From Prevotellaceae bacterium (GTDB lineage: Bacteria; Bacteroidota; Bacteroidia; Bacteroidales; Paludibacteraceae): a stretch of 63,020 nt of DNA. This document shows positions 62,201 through 63,020 of the stretch, in pieces (positions within the stretch are counted from its first letter, which is position 1; each line of letters begins with the position of its first letter). The translations under genes and the position numbers were made by a program. The DNA lies in the NCBI GenBank assembly GCA_020636675.1, contig JACJXK010000017.1, forward strand, positions 1-63,020, in the 5' to 3' direction. The notes under the pieces are model-generated. The model was given only the letters and a program-made list of their open reading frames with translations, was not told the DNA's origin and did not search any database.

Positions 62201-63020
62201 GGATACTTGTTCTCACCAAATTACGGTGAACGATGAAACTCTTCCTCAGTTTGTATGTCCTTCGGATACGATGATACAGACGTCGCCGACAGATAAGGAA
62301 TGTGTCTCTAAATACGAGAAGACTGCATTTTCATTGGGCGCAACAGATAATTGTTCTTCTTCCTTTACATATAGCTATAAGATAGATGGAGGGACTGAGT
62401 TCTCTTTTGCTGATAAGGTCGACACATCATTGCATGTAGGTGTTCATCAGATTACGTGGATAGTGAAAGATGAGGCGGGCAATGAGGCAATGTGTAACCA
62501 GAGAGTAACAGTTGCGGATAGTACGCTTCCTGTATTTGACTGCTCAAAGGTAGATCCGTTGACTCTTGTCGATACGTTGGATGCGAAGGATTGCGAGATT
62601 CCTTTCTCTAAGATTCAATTTAATGAATACACGGCAGATGACAATTGTTCTGTTGTGAATGGTGTACTTTCTTCGACAAAAGATTTGTCCGGAGCAATTC
62701 TTCCGGATGCGAAGTTCCGTGCCGGCGTTCACTATGACCTTTATTGGGTGTTCCAAGATGAGGCTGGTAATTCTGTGTATTGTGATCAGAAGTTGGAGTT
62801 GCTAAGCCGTAACCAGCCATTGTTCAATTGTGATTCGTTACATTTGGCAGTGATAGAGGAAGTGCTTCATGATGAGTGTGAAATCAGTGCTGCCAATCTG
62901 AATGTAAACACGCCGATTGCCGTTGATGTCTGTAACGATGCGGTGATTCCGGGTGTTGGACATAGAAAGAGTGGTCGTGCTATGGATGCTGTCTATCCGG
63001 TGGGTCGCGATACGATTGTT
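56202..63020 (+). CDS. Giant HYR-repeat surface protein, 3' end outside window
   Basis: The frame is open from ATG 56202 to the right edge: 2273 codons so far. It begins with a signal peptide (hydrophobic run FRFLFVCLFVVGALQPI, cleavage near IIGQT), then Ig-like domains with paired cysteines (to about residue 740). From there a long array of HYR-type modules follows, each with D-N-C..., a G-x-H-x-(I/L)-x-W strand, a D-x-x-G-N-x-x-x-C turn and an I-T-V-x-D end (for example IDGGKTLDYTAAVDTML, VSDESGNEDTC). In 58755-60960 these alternate with a second module type (SCDDMTWASV, NCADMTWAEV, TCGNLTGKEI; ending WEYTKSGDF or WHFVKEGDF). A surface adhesin exported by the type IX system is likely; the sorting domain would be beyond the window. 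Confidence 0.85.
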   Translation, partial: MRAFFVFNFKWFCFRFLFVCLFVVGALQPIIGQTISTPSSGCVNDPLYLSVSGYSKSANVQWWISDDGETWNKYKVMTGSSCVIEEMPSHDIYVATSLFGKSVNAETKKKIELKTKDCQETVCRQTATGEYYFGTDFDPSPSNVDKSFEGGNSVIHYFRDDVELKKNTKVTLASTDDLIEDDFFQSIPSKLQEGVENYYIKCPEDGTNFYPFEISFPGYNKKSFRVVMRVYVEPQCGNMNLNFKFEGNYGEDVKNQVVVCNMYQDDDPTNRLIFTKTQVSNNQPPIEITGENLEKDVLYRFDFIMSGTFDGDRPEFTIQPKFDYGNSGCFHIAIDYLSFEQQRVCVNPRNACVGDAIMVNAAGFPFDTDYKWQKYNAAGNLVAIPAGDISLTQDEFGKNKFASIVMREAGSYKYRVSATDSKYKDIYVDFTLIGEDCGAIACPTVTGASQLCLPQSGTSATYTLPDSDVLSWKPNVKYTWNLKNPSGTDVSSYVTATGNGLSAKVNFPGSAMTSDATGKPYQLIAIAKESASTICSDTLNIEVNRTPDLSAVSLALRNGVSSICAANLGAASSLDTVSVVGYDLIKNYAFTWTGATAIADKSKAKINVDKERACSALDLNYQVTLQVNNKTCSSSVKKTFEVIAPDGPTIACVTPLSHDYELGPNSSEWSFTVPAFGAITTSCGEAEKSITLKNVNGFTEPVNVGDLKKLKSGTSYFIYKVKDGCGKTASCTIAVVVRDATPPNVDCGLIRDSIAYLSKFSGCSVVYANIAAPVLEDRNGVDGIITARYLGRSRSVSAGYDSTRYNRTISLLDAYPIGSTYILWGFSDKSGNTTVCRQMVKVIDDLKPKISCPSVSAFNFGMDYDQCNLSWNSLKDSLLARLGNQYPTAEIPCPKSGVTNTSLTPVLLIDRGYGFGNDYSALSSGKTYRIAFVFTKPESGDTILKTQDTCFVNVEISDKQKPEYACVDWKDGKSVTLKLTSSCVYNYTLTTPPSSLIKDNCTSSSDVNFLYSVDGSSFVAYKASDKVGLSIGSHTVSWRLKDKSGNLSDPCDQTITVIDDRAFSVSCLPVVSDTIESCDDMTWASVYPTLKGRSRIAKASYYDCEKEADVEIMPVPYFKKKTDAGSSYVKLTNASVFVNGTKYTIKWEYTKSGDFVETKVDNCFLDILVADTSGVSFDCDKLTDLTLDVVNQCDTNYLIQKPALLSVSDNCASAYDDYTFYYKLDEGSFVEYVGGKNVLTVGAHDVEWRVKDASGNYAQNTCPQQITVNDNRQFVASCVTTASYFVENCADMTWAEVKAKLPAGAKATASYKDCRTNANVDIAPAMYYKKVADVDYQPLESGSVFENGVTYDIKWHFVKEGDFLDKKEYDCYSRITVKDISAPVAHCENMQKVTLNVVNGCDTVYHPFAPKSVFTDVCISSDDLLFSYKIGNAATFSTYDADTKLTLKVGGHVLTWRASDKEGNISATCDQTLVVNDNRNLEVSCPDEDGVYVIETCGNLTGKEIQDSLRKYDKTAIAKYVDCKTEKEEILTPVVEYTRKGYDSWSVLSDGMNVEYNKEYTIRWSFEKKGTDMITKKEICKLDFILKDTTPPVFNCNNLSDIAVLENMNSVDNTYNYASAKGSNGDNPNTTYTLKDKLKIPSVEDVFDNCGSSNVKIDVKVEGVLVDGLTGTTSIRNLDELEKHRFYKGEHTIHFTFTDNTGNVSVCEQKISVLDKYKPNVDCSSLSHLPSTLEVGDDCTVLLKVDLEDVPTAEMNYWYEVKYKNYNGDDGCSSPVVLVKDSSEFANLPSRNSLTVSKSVTGYPYKLAKVLNVNENGEMTASSVVTALDNPYDISKDTINAKYVQHRCYPSSGGDFIKKFQHFDDASHPSKIKRTNFASLPEGMFTFPKGTHKLVWYFENNIGQRDSCETKIVVLDKIQPVITCPADVVLKTKADDKKCTASYTVDASKVGVSDNCSTVFTYRYSIDGGKTLDYTAAVDTMLGVGTHQFAWMVSDESGNEDTCSHQITVNDETLPQFVCPSDTMIQTSPTDKECVSKYEKTAFSLGATDNCSSSFTYSYKIDGGTEFSFADKVDTSLHVGVHQITWIVKDEAGNEAMCNQRVTVADSTLPVFDCSKVDPLTLVDTLDAKDCEIPFSKIQFNEYTADDNCSVVNGVLSSTKDLSGAILPDAKFRAGVHYDLYWVFQDEAGNSVYCDQKLELLSRNQPLFNCDSLHLAVIEEVLHDECEISAANLNVNTPIAVDVCNDAVIPGVGHRKSGRAMDAVYPVGRDTIV

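Overview
The window comes from a member of the Bacteroidales (phylum Bacteroidota). The evidence is: promoters with the TAnnTTTG -7 motif of this phylum, proteins with type IX secretion (Por-type) C-terminal domains, a fimbrillin-like lipoprotein with GLUG repeats, a BtuG-type surface lipoprotein, DUF4494 and DUF4105 proteins, and Bacteroidota-style small lipoproteins. The genus cannot be fixed from the sequence alone. I see no rRNA, tRNA or CRISPR array.

Layout. 1-600: 3' part of an unrecognised gene. 647-1534: orphan LysR regulator. 2023-9140 (minus): complete cobalamin uptake operon, reading promoter, B12 riboswitch, btuB-like TonB receptor, btuG-like surface lipoprotein, btuF-, btuC- and btuD-like ABC importer genes. 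9233-9552: relic of an IS3-type element. 9611-18530 (plus): nucleotide-loop genes cobU, cobT, cobS and cobC, interrupted by an AraC regulator and a TolC/EmrA/EmrB-type efflux set whose transporter has lost its last helix by a frameshift. 18639-19511: rlmF. 19634-30313: four secreted proteins (a CotH-kinase/lamin-tail protein, a small sorting-domain protein, an alpha/beta hydrolase translationally coupled to it, and a Pmp-like beta-helix protein). 30510-35514: MscS channel, relic of a REP-associated transposase (RAYT), DcaP-like porin, DUF4494 protein, YggS and a small acidic protein. 36021-37994: a 52-codon small-peptide gene split by an intact 1.8 kb IS3-type element with a 3-bp target duplication. 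38134-42584: fimbrillin-like lipoprotein, short-chain dehydrogenase, RsmI-type methyltransferase. 42864-45022: a gene fragment followed by a group II intron. 45103-48047 (minus): B12 riboswitch followed by the class III ribonucleotide reductase nrdD and its activase nrdG. 48318-55647 (minus): gapA, two tiny tandem lipoproteins, DUF4105 protein, a bare type IX sorting-domain protein, thioesterase, DciA-like protein, recF, purC and phoH. 56202 to the right edge: the first 2273 codons of a giant HYR-repeat surface protein.

How the genes fit together. Two separate B12 riboswitches, one on import and one on a B12-independent ribonucleotide reductase, together with cobU/T/S/C point to a cell that scavenges corrinoids, rebuilds their lower ligand and adjusts deoxynucleotide synthesis to B12 supply. 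This implies a B12-dependent class II reductase elsewhere in the genome (inference).

The most unusual structural signals are: (i) the exactly reconstructable small-peptide gene broken by the IS; (ii) four iterons at an exact 31-bp period at one end of that IS, three of which recur in its relic 27 kb away; (iii) a dispersed palindromic repeat family whose stems covary between copies, in the same window as a RAYT relic; and (iv) a recurring second module between HYR-like modules of the giant protein.
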